From Marinoscillum sp. MHG1-6 (GTDB lineage Bacteria; Bacteroidota; Bacteroidia; Cytophagales; Cyclobacteriaceae), in contig NZ_JAMZMI010000004.1 of the NCBI RefSeq assembly GCF_024714475.1, positions 460,805 to 524,804 of the forward strand: a DNA stretch of 64,000 nucleotides, in the 5' to 3' direction. The number at the start of each line of letters is the position of its first letter. The first letter of the stretch is position 1. The notes beneath the pieces are model-generated. The model worked only from the letters and a program-made list of their open reading frames with translations, had not been told where the DNA came from and searched no databases. The position numbers and the translations under genes were made by a program. This document shows, piece after piece, positions 17,594 to 26,973 of the stretch.

Positions 17594-18496
17594 ATGGATA
17601 TTGCAGCAGAAATGAAGAATATTGATCAATTTAAAGCTGGCTTTGTGACCATCATGGGAAAACCCAATGTGGGCAAGTCCAGTCTTATGAACCGACTGAC
17701 TGGTGAGCGACTATCCATCATCAGCAACCGTGCACAAACTACTCGTCACAGAATTTTTGGGATTATCACCAAGGACGAATACCAAATCGTCTATTCAGAT
17801 ACTCCGGGGACCATCGATCCCAGTTACAAACTACAGGAGAAGATGATGAACTTCGTCAAAGCTTCTCTCGAAGACGCGGACATTATCCTTTATGTGGTAG
17901 AACTCGGTGAAAAGTTCGACAATCCAGATTGGTTACAATTAGCCCGACAATCGGGCATACCAATCCTCTTCATTATTAATAAGACAGATCTTGGGAAAGG
18001 ATCACAGGTTGAGGATAAAATGGCTTACTGGAAAGAACAAATTCCCGACTTTGAACCCATTGCCGTATCGGCGGTCACCGGTGATAACACTGACCTGCTC
18101 GAGCAGGCCATCATTGATCTACTCCCCCATCACCCACCCTATTTTCCGGAAGACGAACTAACGGATAAAACTGAGCGTTTCATTGCTTCCGAAATCATAC
18201 GGGAGAAGATCTTCCTACAGTACAAACAAGAGATTCCCTACAGTTCTGAAGTAGTTGTCAGCAGTTTCAAGGAAGATGAAAAGATTATAAGGCTTAGGGC
18301 AGAAATCTACGTAGAGCGCGACAGTCAAAAAGGGATTCTTGTTGGAAAGAAGGGTGAATCCATTAAAAACCTGGGAATTGAATCGCGAAAAGAGCTGGAG
18401 TCATTTTTCGGAAAACAGGTACATCTGGAAACCTTCGTTAAAGTGGAAAAAGACTGGCGCAAGAATGACCGAAAGCTTGCCAGATTCGGTTACTAA
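17594..18496 (+). CDS. era: GTPase Era
   Basis: The 300-residue protein shows the Era layout: a GTPase domain with P-loop GKPNVGKS at residues 22-29, DTPG near 69-72 and NKTD near 130, then a C-terminal KH-type RNA-binding domain with GILVGKKGESIKNLG near 250. Era binds 16S rRNA and helps 30S subunit maturation, acting at the membrane or in the cytoplasm. Length is normal for the family. It is followed after 125 bp by der, another ribosome-assembly GTPase, an arrangement seen in many Bacteroidota. Confidence 0.97.
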   Translation: MDIAAEMKNIDQFKAGFVTIMGKPNVGKSSLMNRLTGERLSIISNRAQTTRHRIFGIITKDEYQIVYSDTPGTIDPSYKLQEKMMNFVKASLEDADIILYVVELGEKFDNPDWLQLARQSGIPILFIINKTDLGKGSQVEDKMAYWKEQIPDFEPIAVSAVTGDNTDLLEQAIIDLLPHHPPYFPEDELTDKTERFIASEIIREKIFLQYKQEIPYSSEVVVSSFKEDEKIIRLRAEIYVERDSQKGILVGKKGESIKNLGIESRKELESFFGKQVHLETFVKVEKDWRKNDRKLARFGY

Positions 18497-18621
18497 AATC
18501 GCGTGAACTAATCTTTTCCCTCTTCAGTTTAATGCCGATATGGTTTGCTGCAGATTTGCTCCTGCACCAAAGCAAACAAATGCGTAGTTTTGCACTTTCA
18601 AAAATTCACTAGGAAGTAACC

Positions 18622-19932
18622 GTGGGAAATATAGTAGCGATTGTAGGGAGACCAAACGTAGGAAAATCCACCCTTTTTAACAGGCTGATCGAAAGGAAGC
18701 AAGCCATCATGGATAATGAGTCCGGCGTTACCCGTGACCGTCATTATGGTTTTGCGCAATGGCGTGACCAGTTTTTCACGGTCATTGACACTGGTGGATA
18801 CGTAGAAGGGTCGGAAGATATTTTTGAAGGTGCTATCAGATCCCAGGTGAAAGAGGCACTCGAAGAAGCGAACGTGGTGCTCTTCATGGTTGACTGCCAC
18901 ACGGGTATGCATGGTTTGGATGCAGATTTTGCCAATGTTGTACGCGAGATCAAAAAGCCTGTAATCATTTGTGCCAACAAGGCTGACACTACGGAGAAAG
19001 CCTACATGTCGCACGAGTTTTATGCACTTGGACTACCCGGTGAAATATACCCAATCGCCGCAGCGGATGGTTCCGGTACAGGTGAATTGCTGGATGAAGT
19101 GATCAAGCATTTTGAAGAGGAAAAGGAAGAAGAAAACACTGAAGGTTTACCTAGAATTGCGATTTTGGGAAGACCTAATGTGGGAAAATCGTCTTTCCTG
19201 AATGCCCTGCTTGGGAAAGAAAGAACGATCGTAACCAATATAGCGGGAACTACCCGTGATGCGGTAGATAGCCGCTACCAACTATTTGGAAAGGACTTCA
19301 TTCTTACAGACACAGCTGGTATTCGAAAAAAGGCCAAGGTTCACGAAGACATTGAGTTCTATTCTGTTTTGAGAGCCATTCAGGCACTTCAGGACTCCGA
19401 CGTTTGTATCATTGTCATTGATGCACAAAATGGCGTGGAATCACAGGATATGAACATCATTAGCCTGGCACATAAATACAAAAAAGGGCTGGTCATCATG
19501 GTCAACAAATGGGACCTGATTGAAAAGGAAACCAATACGGCGCGTGACTTTCAAAAGGAAATTGAAAACAAACTGGGGGTATTCAGCTATGCCCCCGTCA
19601 TCTTCACCAGTGTGCTTAATAAGCAACGGATCTTCCAAACCATAGAGCTTGCCCTCAAAGTATCAGAAAACAAAAACAAAAAAATATCAACCTCGAAACT
19701 CAACGACATTATGCTCAAGGAGATCGAACATAACCCACCACCTGCGGTTCGAGGTAAATACATCAAAATCAAGTACATCACTCAGTTGCCTACCCCAAGT
19801 CCCACGTTCGCATTCTTCTGCAACTATCCCAAGGATATCCGGGAGTCATATGAAAGGTTTTTAGTCAACAAGCTAAGGGAGCACTTTGGCTTCGAAGGGG
19901 TCAACATCAAAGCCGTATTTAGGAAAAAATAG
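18622..19932 (+). CDS. der: GTPase Der (EngA), double GTPase for 50S assembly
   Basis: The 436-residue product contains two consecutive GTPase domains: the first with GRPNVGKS at residues 9-16 and DTGG near 56-59, the second with GRPNVGKS at 183-190 and DTAGIRKK near 230, followed by the KH-like C-terminal domain (about 350-436). Der is essential for 50S ribosomal subunit assembly. Translation starts at a GTG, which gives exactly the usual N-terminus before the first P-loop. The stop codon shares its last base with the GTG start of the SprT-like gene, so the two are translationally coupled. Confidence 0.97.
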   Translation: MGNIVAIVGRPNVGKSTLFNRLIERKQAIMDNESGVTRDRHYGFAQWRDQFFTVIDTGGYVEGSEDIFEGAIRSQVKEALEEANVVLFMVDCHTGMHGLDADFANVVREIKKPVIICANKADTTEKAYMSHEFYALGLPGEIYPIAAADGSGTGELLDEVIKHFEEEKEEENTEGLPRIAILGRPNVGKSSFLNALLGKERTIVTNIAGTTRDAVDSRYQLFGKDFILTDTAGIRKKAKVHEDIEFYSVLRAIQALQDSDVCIIVIDAQNGVESQDMNIISLAHKYKKGLVIMVNKWDLIEKETNTARDFQKEIENKLGVFSYAPVIFTSVLNKQRIFQTIELALKVSENKNKKISTSKLNDIMLKEIEHNPPPAVRGKYIKIKYITQLPTPSPTFAFFCNYPKDIRESYERFLVNKLREHFGFEGVNIKAVFRKK

Positions 19933-20534
19933 TGAAGGGAAGCTGTGAGGACATATTTGGCAAGTTTGTCCCTCCTGCGGCGGTTAGTTACTGCTGCAAA
20001 CTCTACAACTATTTTGGGTTTGAATTCAAGATCAAGAAAAGTCGCCAAACCAAACTGGGAGACTTTAGATTTAATGCCCAAACGAAAAAGTATACCATTA
20101 CCATCAACAATGACCTGAACCCGTATGCATTTCTGGTCACCTATATTCACGAGGTTGCCCACCATGTCACCTATATAGAAAATGGCAGGAAGGTCAACCC
20201 CCATGGGTCAGAATGGAAGCTGAATTATAAAAAGGCCATGCAGCCGGTACTTAATGAACAGGTTTTTCCTCCCAAAATATTGTTGGCACTTCAGAATTAT
20301 TTTAAAAACCCAAAAGCCAGTAGCTGCTCTGATCCCGTACTATACAATGTCTTAAGAGAGTTTGATGGACCAACCGACTCCATCCCATTGAGCAAGGTCA
20401 ACATCGGTGAAGTTTTCACCTTTAAAGAAAAGACTTATCGGAAATTAGAAAAACGACGAACCAGAAGTGTTTGTATGGAAATGAGCTCTGGAAGAAAATA
20501 CCTCATTGCGGAAATTGCCTCTGTTTCTAAATAG
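19932..20534 (+). CDS. SprT-like zinc metalloprotease-type protein
   Basis: The 200-residue protein has the SprT-like core: HEVAHH at residues 73-78 (HExxH zinc motif) and a downstream NPHGSEW with His91 as probable third ligand. Related domains in eukaryotes (Spartan) cleave DNA-protein crosslinks; the bacterial role is poorly known. The C-terminal zinc-ribbon cysteines seen in some SprT proteins are not obvious. Start is a GTG overlapping the der stop codon by one base, so it is co-translated with der. Confidence 0.8.
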   Translation: MKGSCEDIFGKFVPPAAVSYCCKLYNYFGFEFKIKKSRQTKLGDFRFNAQTKKYTITINNDLNPYAFLVTYIHEVAHHVTYIENGRKVNPHGSEWKLNYKKAMQPVLNEQVFPPKILLALQNYFKNPKASSCSDPVLYNVLREFDGPTDSIPLSKVNIGEVFTFKEKTYRKLEKRRTRSVCMEMSSGRKYLIAEIASVSK

Positions 20535-20652
20535 CTCATAAATATTGGGGATTGGTTTCATCATTCTCTCCAAAATATTAAATTGACCTAGCAACTATAG
20601 ACCATTCAAATGACACTCCAACCCGTCATTAGAATGATTATTTCAACCAGGT

Positions 20653-21480
20653 ATGTCAAATAATATTGCTATCTATAACTTTAAGGGAGGTGTCGGAAAG
20701 ACCACGTCCGCACTGAATATTGGCTATAACTGGTCCAGGTTATTTAAGGTCTTGCTCATCGACGCGGACCCCCAATGTAATCTCACCAATTCATTAGCTC
20801 CCCTTAAGAAAGCCACCGCTCCTACACTACACGATATTTTTAGGCAACTACTGCATGATCAAAGAGTAGAGATCAAACCTTTTGAAATTCATCCTTATTT
20901 ACATCTTATACCCGGTGATTATCGAATGTCAGAAGTAGAATCCCATCAACAATTTGTTCATGAGGGGTACGAGATCGTCCGCAAACTCCTTTTAAATCTC
21001 AATAAAGACTACGACCTAGTACTCATAGATTGCCCAACCCATTTCGGCTTCTATCTCAAATCAATACTTCAAAACATCAATAGCATCTTAATTCCGAATG
21101 TTGCCGACGCATTCTCGATCACAGGTGCAGAAACACTGGTCAATCATCTCAAATCGATTGAAAACATAAAACAAATCAATATTTTGGGTATGTTTTTCAA
21201 TATGTACAGGAATGACAGGATCCAAAACAGGAAAGTTTTTGAATATACACAGGAGCTCTTTGGAAACATCCTTTTGGATACTACGATTAGCACTTCCATT
21301 AAGCTCCGAGAGGCCACTAGTCAGGGGCTTCCGATATCCAGTTATCTACCTGATCATAAAATCAGCAAACAATTTTCGGAACTGAGCGAAGAGTTACTTA
21401 CCAAACTTTTTGAACAAAAAGCCTTCAACCCCGATGAGATAAATGCTGCGATTCGTAAATTGAGTCAAATCAAGGATTAA
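20653..21480 (+). CDS. ParA/Soj-family ATPase without a ParB partner
   Basis: The 275-residue protein begins with the deviant Walker A FKGGVGKTT (residues 10-18), followed by DADPQCNLTNSL and later VLIDCPTHFG (Walker B-like), the standard ParA/Soj layout. Such ATPases segregate chromosomes or plasmids or position large complexes. No ParB, centromere-like repeat cluster or replication gene is next to it, so it is an orphan ParA in this window and may position another cargo. It has its own intergenic space of 118 bp upstream. Confidence 0.85.
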   Translation: MSNNIAIYNFKGGVGKTTSALNIGYNWSRLFKVLLIDADPQCNLTNSLAPLKKATAPTLHDIFRQLLHDQRVEIKPFEIHPYLHLIPGDYRMSEVESHQQFVHEGYEIVRKLLLNLNKDYDLVLIDCPTHFGFYLKSILQNINSILIPNVADAFSITGAETLVNHLKSIENIKQINILGMFFNMYRNDRIQNRKVFEYTQELFGNILLDTTISTSIKLREATSQGLPISSYLPDHKISKQFSELSEELLTKLFEQKAFNPDEINAAIRKLSQIKD

Positions 21481-21631
21481 CGGACATTTATCTCAAAACG
21501 AGAAGTTATTTTTCATTTTGATGTTTTCTAATTTTTGGAATCATGCATTCAACGTGAATTTCAAAACAGCAACAAATTGGACCGATTTTGGGTTAAATAA
21601 TCGAACTTAAATAGAAACCTATATGATCACT

Positions 21632-22309
21632 ATGAAATCAATTAAATCATCCATCTCTATACTCTGTTTACTGGTAGCTGCTGCTATTTTCTTTCAGGGT
21701 TGTAAAGCATCGAATACCGTAAAAGGTGCTGCCATCGGAACTGCTGCGGGTGGTGCGTTAGGAGCCGTCATTGGAAAAGCTGCCGGTAACAATACAGCCG
21801 CCGGAGCCATCATTGGAGCAGCTGTCGGAGGAACTACTGGTGCCATCATCGGAAGACACATGGACAAACAGGCGGAAGAGCTTCGTGAGGATTTAGATGG
21901 AGCTACTGTTGAGCGTGTTGGTGAAGGTATCAAAATCACCTTCTCTTCAGGACTTCTTTTTGATGTCAACTCTTACACCATCAAAGAGAGCACCAAACAG
22001 AACCTTAATGAGTTGTCTGAAACACTTAACAAGTACGAAGACACGAACATCCTGATTGAGGGTCATACGGATGCTTCAGGTTCTGATAGTTACAATCAAC
22101 AACTTTCAGAGCAACGTGCCAATTCAGTTTCCGGTTACCTTATCGGTCAGCAAGTGGATGTAGCCAGAATATCTACCATGGGTTACGGCGAGTCTCAGCC
22201 TATTGCAGATAATGAAACTGAGGCTGGAAGAGCAGCGAACAGACGCGTAGAGGTAGCTATCTTCGCCAATGAAAAGATGAAGAAAATGGCAGAAAAAGGA
22301 GAACTCTAA
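21632..22309 (+). CDS. OmpA-family lipoprotein with glycine-zipper segment
   Basis: Taking the second ATG (21632) gives a lipoprotein signal with lipobox FQGC (Cys24) in about 225 residues; the earlier ATG at 21623 adds three residues. A glycine/alanine-rich zipper segment (about residues 30-75, GAAIGTAAGGALGAVIG) is followed by an OmpA C-terminal domain (about 100-220) with ILIEGHTDASGSDSYNQ and LSEQRANSVSGYL, the peptidoglycan-binding signature; the closing AANRRVEVAI is also typical. The protein resembles YiaD-type lipoproteins that tether the outer membrane to the wall. A strong terminator follows. Confidence 0.85.
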   Translation: MKSIKSSISILCLLVAAAIFFQGCKASNTVKGAAIGTAAGGALGAVIGKAAGNNTAAGAIIGAAVGGTTGAIIGRHMDKQAEELREDLDGATVERVGEGIKITFSSGLLFDVNSYTIKESTKQNLNELSETLNKYEDTNILIEGHTDASGSDSYNQQLSEQRANSVSGYLIGQQVDVARISTMGYGESQPIADNETEAGRAANRRVEVAIFANEKMKKMAEKGEL

Positions 22310-22328
22310 TTGTCATCAAACCATTATT

Positions 22329-22357
22329 AAAAGCCCGGTTTATTCGGGCTTTTTTTA
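22329..22357 (+). terminator. Rho-independent terminator after OmpA-family gene
   Basis: A stem AAAGCCCG / CGGGCTTT around a short loop runs into a T tract, 20 bp beyond the stop codon. Its tail overlaps the stop codon of the convergent minus-strand gene. Confidence 0.85.
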
Positions 22358-22924
22358 TGCCGGTAACCTTCTTTGCATAAGGTTATTTACTATTTCAAAG
22401 ACTACCATTGGGGTCATGGTACGCCAGTTGATCATCTGTAGCTGCCCACCGAAATTCACATATTGATCTATCGCGTAAACGGCCATCTCAGATTCTATAA
22501 AATCCCGAAAATTCAAGGCAACAATCCATCCGTCTTCCACTTCTTCAAACCATTCTTCATAGTAGCAATCATCGCTCCCATGAAAATTGAGTATGTTCTC
22601 CCCTATCAAAATGAATCTGGTTATTCCTAGACCAAGAAAATGCTCAATAATGTTGCGCTTGAGATGCATGATGTCATTATTGAGTGCATCATTCCACTCA
22701 CCCAAAAACTCAATGATGATGTACCCTTCATGATAGTTTACATAAAGAACTTTTAAATAGAGAGTCTCAGAACCAAAAAAATCCCATCCCGGATCTATGT
22801 AGTATCCGTAAATATTCTCTGAATACAGATCGTAATTATACTCCTTACCGAAAAAAGGAGAGTTCGGGTCTTCAGCTGAATCATAAAATTTCAGCCATCG
22901 GGAATATGGTTCGATCTGATGCAC
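22355..22924 (-). CDS. Conserved-looking hypothetical protein, acidic and aromatic-rich
   Basis: The 189-residue soluble protein has no signal peptide. It is rich in Tyr, Trp and acidic residues, with segments such as NIYGYYIDPGWDFFGS near residue 38 and GITRFILIGENILNFHG near 100. I recognise no domain. Its composition and length indicate a real gene. It lies 3' of the TonB receptor gene on the same strand, but a terminator at 22936-22960 separates them, so it probably has its own promoter or depends on read-through. Confidence 0.6.
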   Translation of the reverse strand: MHQIEPYSRWLKFYDSAEDPNSPFFGKEYNYDLYSENIYGYYIDPGWDFFGSETLYLKVLYVNYHEGYIIIEFLGEWNDALNNDIMHLKRNIIEHFLGLGITRFILIGENILNFHGSDDCYYEEWFEEVEDGWIVALNFRDFIESEMAVYAIDQYVNFGGQLQMINWRTMTPMVVFEIVNNLMQRRLPA

Positions 22925-22935
22925 AGCACAAAATT

Positions 22936-22960
22936 AAAAAAGGGGCTCGAAGGCCCCTTT
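22936..22960 (-). terminator. Rho-independent terminator after TonB receptor gene
   Basis: On the minus strand AAAGGGGC, a six-base loop and GCCCCTTT run into a T tract. It lies about 20 bp beyond the receptor's stop codon. Confidence 0.85.
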
Positions 22961-22980
22961 GAAAGTTCAATTAATATTAT

Positions 22981-25900
22981 TTATTCAAAAATATACCGGA
23001 TTCCCAGTTGCATCTGCCAACGGGAACTCAAGACTCCGGAATCATCAAAATCTCCATAATAAGGCTTATTCTTCTCAAATTCCTGGAAGGAATAGACAGG
23101 GATATTGGTACCCGTCTGAAAGCCTTCAAAGTTTAATGGAGTGTAACCATCTTCCAGGTCGTAATTATACCTTTTCCCCCAGTTTTTGCTAAGCAGATTC
23201 GTGAAATTGAAGATATCGAGCGAGAGTTGTAGGGTGTTACGTTTTCCATTTTCCATCTCGATATAGAAATCCTGCAGCACCCTCACGTCTATGATATGCT
23301 CAAAGGGTGTCCGGTTCTGATTTCTTTCAATGTATTCCCCTCTTTTTGATTTCAGGTAATCATCACTTTCTATAAATGCATCCAAAGCAGCCCATTGAGC
23401 AGCGGAAGTAGCCCCATCTGCCAGAACTACCTGATCTAATCCGGAGTCATATGCTCCGAAAACGATCTCAGTTGCGTCCTTCGGAATGTACAACAACTCC
23501 CTGTTTCGTGAGTCTTCACCGGTGAGCTCATCTCCATCCCCATAAACGTAGCTATAGTTATTGCCTGATTGCCCCTCATAAATCAAAGAGATCGTAGACT
23601 TCATGAATCCCAGGTATTCCTTTCTGTATGTGACATTCGCCAGAATACGATGGCCCTGAGCAAAGTCTGATCTACCCAATTGGGTCCAAAAATTCCTGCC
23701 ATTGATCGCATGTAAGCCCCGCCACTGTGAGGAGTTCTGAGAAGAGGTACCATCATACACCGTCCAGGCATCACCATACGCATAGGAAACGGATGTCGAG
23801 ATTCCTGTTTGAAACTCTTTCGATAAGGTGGTAGAAACATTATAGGTGTATCCTTTATTGGTGTTACTTCCAAGAAGTACTCTACCGTAGGTTCCATCTA
23901 CATCATCATAACCTGTCAGACGATCATCCGGGGTACCTTCCAGCCGGGTTGTAGGTATGGTCACATTGACATTTTGGTAATAAACATTATTCACAAACTT
24001 GCTATAAAGCCCTTCGACCGTACCAATGATCCCTCCGGGCAATTTTGCATCTGCAGCCAGATTCACTTTCATAACCTGAGGTATCTTAAAGTCTTTGGCA
24101 AACATGTCCACACTTCCTGATGGCTGGGTAGCTCCAACGGCTATATTCCGTGTCTGATTCAGGGCATCAGGATTGAAAGTAGTAGTAGAACCAAAAGCAG
24201 CGGCCTCAAAATCAAAACCCGTATTCAAACCGGTGTTGTTATAAGCAGCTCCCGGCCATACAAGTGGAATTCTACTTGTAAAGAGACCTACACCTCCCCT
24301 AACCTGTACATTTTGGTCTCCATTGACATCATAATTGAAACCCAATCTTGGCGACCATGATATTTGTGGATCAATGAAGCTCCCTGGTGCCGCGCCCTTC
24401 AGGTCATACGTACCCGAAGTGACGATAGCAGAGGTTTCAAACTCAGAATTTGTAGGAGTATTCTCAAAAATATTGATATCCGCTCTCAGTCCTAAAGTCA
24501 ATCTGAGCTTTTCATTAGCCTGAAATTCATCCTGCACATAAAGCCCAAACTGTGAAGCAGTAAACTTTGCTGCAGCACCATCCCCTGCATCCCCAAGCCT
24601 TGGGTCATTTAGTGCGTAGCTGAATTGATACAGTGGAACCGTCAGGTTGTTGTAAAAATCATCCAGGAAAGAGGTTCCTTGCACACCATAACCGAATTGA
24701 GTGCTGTAGCTGTAATCTCCGTAGTTAAACGGAATGAAAAGGTTTAGTGTCTTGTAGAATTCGGCATTCGCGCCAATTAAGAAGGTATGTCGGCCTCTAT
24801 ACAATTCAAAATTATCATTGATAGTAATGATATCCTGATGTAATAAGTTGGCCGTAGAGAATGGCTCCGAACCAAAGAAAATTCCCCCTCTGCCATCATC
24901 AATAAATACTGAAGGGAAAGGGTCTCCAAATGGATCTCGATCATCTCGAACAAATGTCGCCCCCACAGTAAGATGGTTCGACATGGAATTTCCAATCATG
25001 GATTTCAGCTCCAGCGCTGATGAATTGGTAGTAGACACTACATACTCTGATCCATTTTTGAACTGAATGCTGGAAGCAGAAGACCTTCTGGCTTCAAGAT
25101 TTTCAGCACGGGTATAAGAATGTCTGACAGTTAGCTTATGTTGTTTGCCCAGGTTAAAATCAAATCGTCCTAAGATTTTATCACTATTGAGAAAAGCAGT
25201 GTTATTCAGGTAAGAGCCCGGATTGTATCCATAATTGGTTTTCAAATAATTTGACAAGCCGTCAATATCCGATTGTGTAATGTCTCCATTGTAATTTTCA
25301 AAACTAAACGGCTGAGGAGTTTCATCTCGTTGAAACTCAGCATTCAAAAAGAAAAAGGCTTTGTTTTTAACAAGCGGACCACCTACTCTCACACCATAGG
25401 TTTGGGCGGAAAATTCAGCCAGCTTTTCTCTCTCAATGATATCTTTTTGTCCCTTCTCAAAAGGTGTTTTCCCTGCCAGGTTTTCGTTTCGAAAGAAGTA
25501 GTACGTTGAACCTTCAAATTCATTCGTTCCACTTCTGGTCACCGCATTAATAGAACCTCCGGCAAACCCGGATTGCCTCACATCATAAGGCGCCACGGAT
25601 ATTGTAAATTGTTCAATCGCATCCAGCGAAATCGGCGATACCCCCGTCTGTCCACCATTGGTTCCACTCGCCGCCAATCCGAAAACATCGTTATTTACAG
25701 CCCCATCGATGTAGATGGCGTTGTATCTGTTATTCATACCGCCGATGGATATTTCCAAACCATCCCCTCCTTCTTCAATGGTAGCCTGAGGATTGAACCT
25801 GGCAAAATCACCTATCGAACGTCCCACCGTAGGGATTTCGTTAATCTTTGAAGTTCCGAGATGTGTCTCTGCTCCTGTCTTAGTACCTGAAAAAGCATCT

Positions 25901-26295
25901 CCTACACCCGCTGAAACGATGACTTCCTGCAACTGAGTAGCTGACTCCTGCAAAACGACATTCAAATTATAGGCCTGACCCAACGATAAAGCAATACCCT
26001 CTTTGGTTTGTGTTTCAAACCCAACAAAAGAGATGGTAATTGTGTATGGCCCACCTACTTTCAATGCAGGAAGCCTGTAGAAGCCATCAAAATCGGTAAT
26101 ATTTCCCCATTCCGTACCGGTTGGTTCATGGACGGCTATCACCGTAGCACCAATCAATGCCTCCCCCTGATCATCGACTATCCTTCCCCTCATTGAAGCA
26201 GTGGTCGTACCCTGCGCATAGGCTGCTAAAGACAATAAAGCCAGCGTCCCGGCCATCAACAGTCTTCCAAGTAAATATTTAGTCATAGTAGTCAT
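22981..26295 (-). CDS. Oar-like TonB-dependent outer-membrane receptor
   Basis: The 1104-residue protein has a signal peptide ending AAYAQ near residue 28, a carboxypeptidase-regulatory-like domain (about 30-120: MRGRIVDDQGEALIGATVIAV, then the closing VVLQES), a plug domain (about 125-245, with NRYNAIYIDGAVNNDVFG and SVAPYDVRQSGFAGGSINAVTRSGTNEF) and a long beta-barrel ending in IRYIFE with a terminal aromatic-acidic pair. The plug region closely resembles Oar-type receptors rather than SusC; no susD gene follows, so it is not a classic polysaccharide-utilisation pair. It would import or export a substrate using TonB energy; the ligand is unknown. A terminator follows, and about 680 bp without genes lie upstream. 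Confidence 0.9.
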   Translation of the reverse strand: MTTMTKYLLGRLLMAGTLALLSLAAYAQGTTTASMRGRIVDDQGEALIGATVIAVHEPTGTEWGNITDFDGFYRLPALKVGGPYTITISFVGFETQTKEGIALSLGQAYNLNVVLQESATQLQEVIVSAGVGDAFSGTKTGAETHLGTSKINEIPTVGRSIGDFARFNPQATIEEGGDGLEISIGGMNNRYNAIYIDGAVNNDVFGLAASGTNGGQTGVSPISLDAIEQFTISVAPYDVRQSGFAGGSINAVTRSGTNEFEGSTYYFFRNENLAGKTPFEKGQKDIIEREKLAEFSAQTYGVRVGGPLVKNKAFFFLNAEFQRDETPQPFSFENYNGDITQSDIDGLSNYLKTNYGYNPGSYLNNTAFLNSDKILGRFDFNLGKQHKLTVRHSYTRAENLEARRSSASSIQFKNGSEYVVSTTNSSALELKSMIGNSMSNHLTVGATFVRDDRDPFGDPFPSVFIDDGRGGIFFGSEPFSTANLLHQDIITINDNFELYRGRHTFLIGANAEFYKTLNLFIPFNYGDYSYSTQFGYGVQGTSFLDDFYNNLTVPLYQFSYALNDPRLGDAGDGAAAKFTASQFGLYVQDEFQANEKLRLTLGLRADINIFENTPTNSEFETSAIVTSGTYDLKGAAPGSFIDPQISWSPRLGFNYDVNGDQNVQVRGGVGLFTSRIPLVWPGAAYNNTGLNTGFDFEAAAFGSTTTFNPDALNQTRNIAVGATQPSGSVDMFAKDFKIPQVMKVNLAADAKLPGGIIGTVEGLYSKFVNNVYYQNVNVTIPTTRLEGTPDDRLTGYDDVDGTYGRVLLGSNTNKGYTYNVSTTLSKEFQTGISTSVSYAYGDAWTVYDGTSSQNSSQWRGLHAINGRNFWTQLGRSDFAQGHRILANVTYRKEYLGFMKSTISLIYEGQSGNNYSYVYGDGDELTGEDSRNRELLYIPKDATEIVFGAYDSGLDQVVLADGATSAAQWAALDAFIESDDYLKSKRGEYIERNQNRTPFEHIIDVRVLQDFYIEMENGKRNTLQLSLDIFNFTNLLSKNWGKRYNYDLEDGYTPLNFEGFQTGTNIPVYSFQEFEKNKPYYGDFDDSGVLSSRWQMQLGIRYIFE

Positions 26296-26644
26296 TCAGG
26301 TTAGTCATCCAAAAATAACCTTGATTCTCATTTAATCTGATTTTCAAATAATTAATTTTCAAGCATTTAGTTAACACTGAGTTAACGAAACTCTCAATTA
26401 CTTAACAAAAACGCATAGGAAGGTTTGGATCATTGTAATCCACTACCCTCACTTGATGAGACGATGAATCATGATTTCGAAATCCTTAAGAAAACGTTTG
26501 AAATATTGCGGGCTACTCTTGGATCAAGCAATAAAGTTGTGGGGAGATTATATTCATCAGTCAAATCCACTAGCAGAAATGTAGAGTTGATTACATCTCT
26601 TCATTGTATATGATTGCCCTATTTACATTCCCCTTAAAATTACG

Positions 26645-26667
26645 CTAGTCATGCCATGACTGACTAG
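26645..26667. repeat. Nested palindrome
   Basis: The outer arms CTAGTCA and TGACTAG are perfectly inverted, and an inner palindrome AGTCATG-C-CATGACT spans 26647-26661. A related TCATGACT lies at about 26687. It may be an operator or a recombination site; nothing nearby decides this. Confidence 0.35.
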
Positions 26668-26742
26668 AGGGCTAATAGAATTCATGTCATGACTTTTTAA
26701 ACAAATTCTTCCTACCTATCATGGAGGTCTTCGGCATTGAAG

Positions 26743-26861
26743 GAATTCCGATCAGAAATTCAAATATTGGAATGCCCATTTTTGAATCCGTTGTTTGAGT
26801 CCCGATAACATCGGGATGAGTTTCGGATTCATTACCTATTGAATTTGAATTTCCGGAATTA
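26743..26861. repeat. Long imperfect fold-back (inverted repeat) element
   Basis: Four blocks pair in order across a centre at about 26808: AATTCCG (26744) with CGGAATT (26854), AAATTCAAAT (26756) with ATTTGAATTT (26843), TGAATCCG (26783) with CGGATTCA (26824), and CCCGAT (26801) with ATCGGG (26810). Together they form a hairpin of about 119 bp. This looks like a small non-autonomous mobile element or a structured RNA. Confidence 0.55.
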
Positions 26862-26973
26862 CTTCACAGCCTTGATTTTTGGCTTCCGTTTGCATCAAGG
26901 CAAATGGAAGGGGTGTTCAACCTTGGGAGCAAATGTAGGAAAAGGGATATCCCACAGGTTTTCGGACTGATCC

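Larger units (their letters stand above)
26296..26973. other. Gene-free region between TonB receptor and murQ
   Basis: I see no convincing gene. A 49-codon frame starting at ATG 26467 exists but has no recognisable features. The region carries a 23-bp dyad at 26645-26667 and a long imperfect fold-back element at 26743-26861. The part next to 26295 must hold the receptor promoter, which I could not place with confidence. Confidence 0.55.

Noticed and set aside
20653..21480. ParABS plasmid-partition locus
   Set aside because: No ParB gene and no parS-like repeat cluster beside the ParA gene; surrounding genes are chromosomal housekeeping genes.
22981..26295. SusC/SusD polysaccharide-utilisation locus
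   Set aside because: No susD-like lipoprotein or glycan-degrading gene is adjacent, and the plug resembles Oar-type receptors.
26425..26613. Short frame between the TonB receptor and murQ
   Set aside because: No recognisable domain, signal peptide or conserved composition; likely chance.
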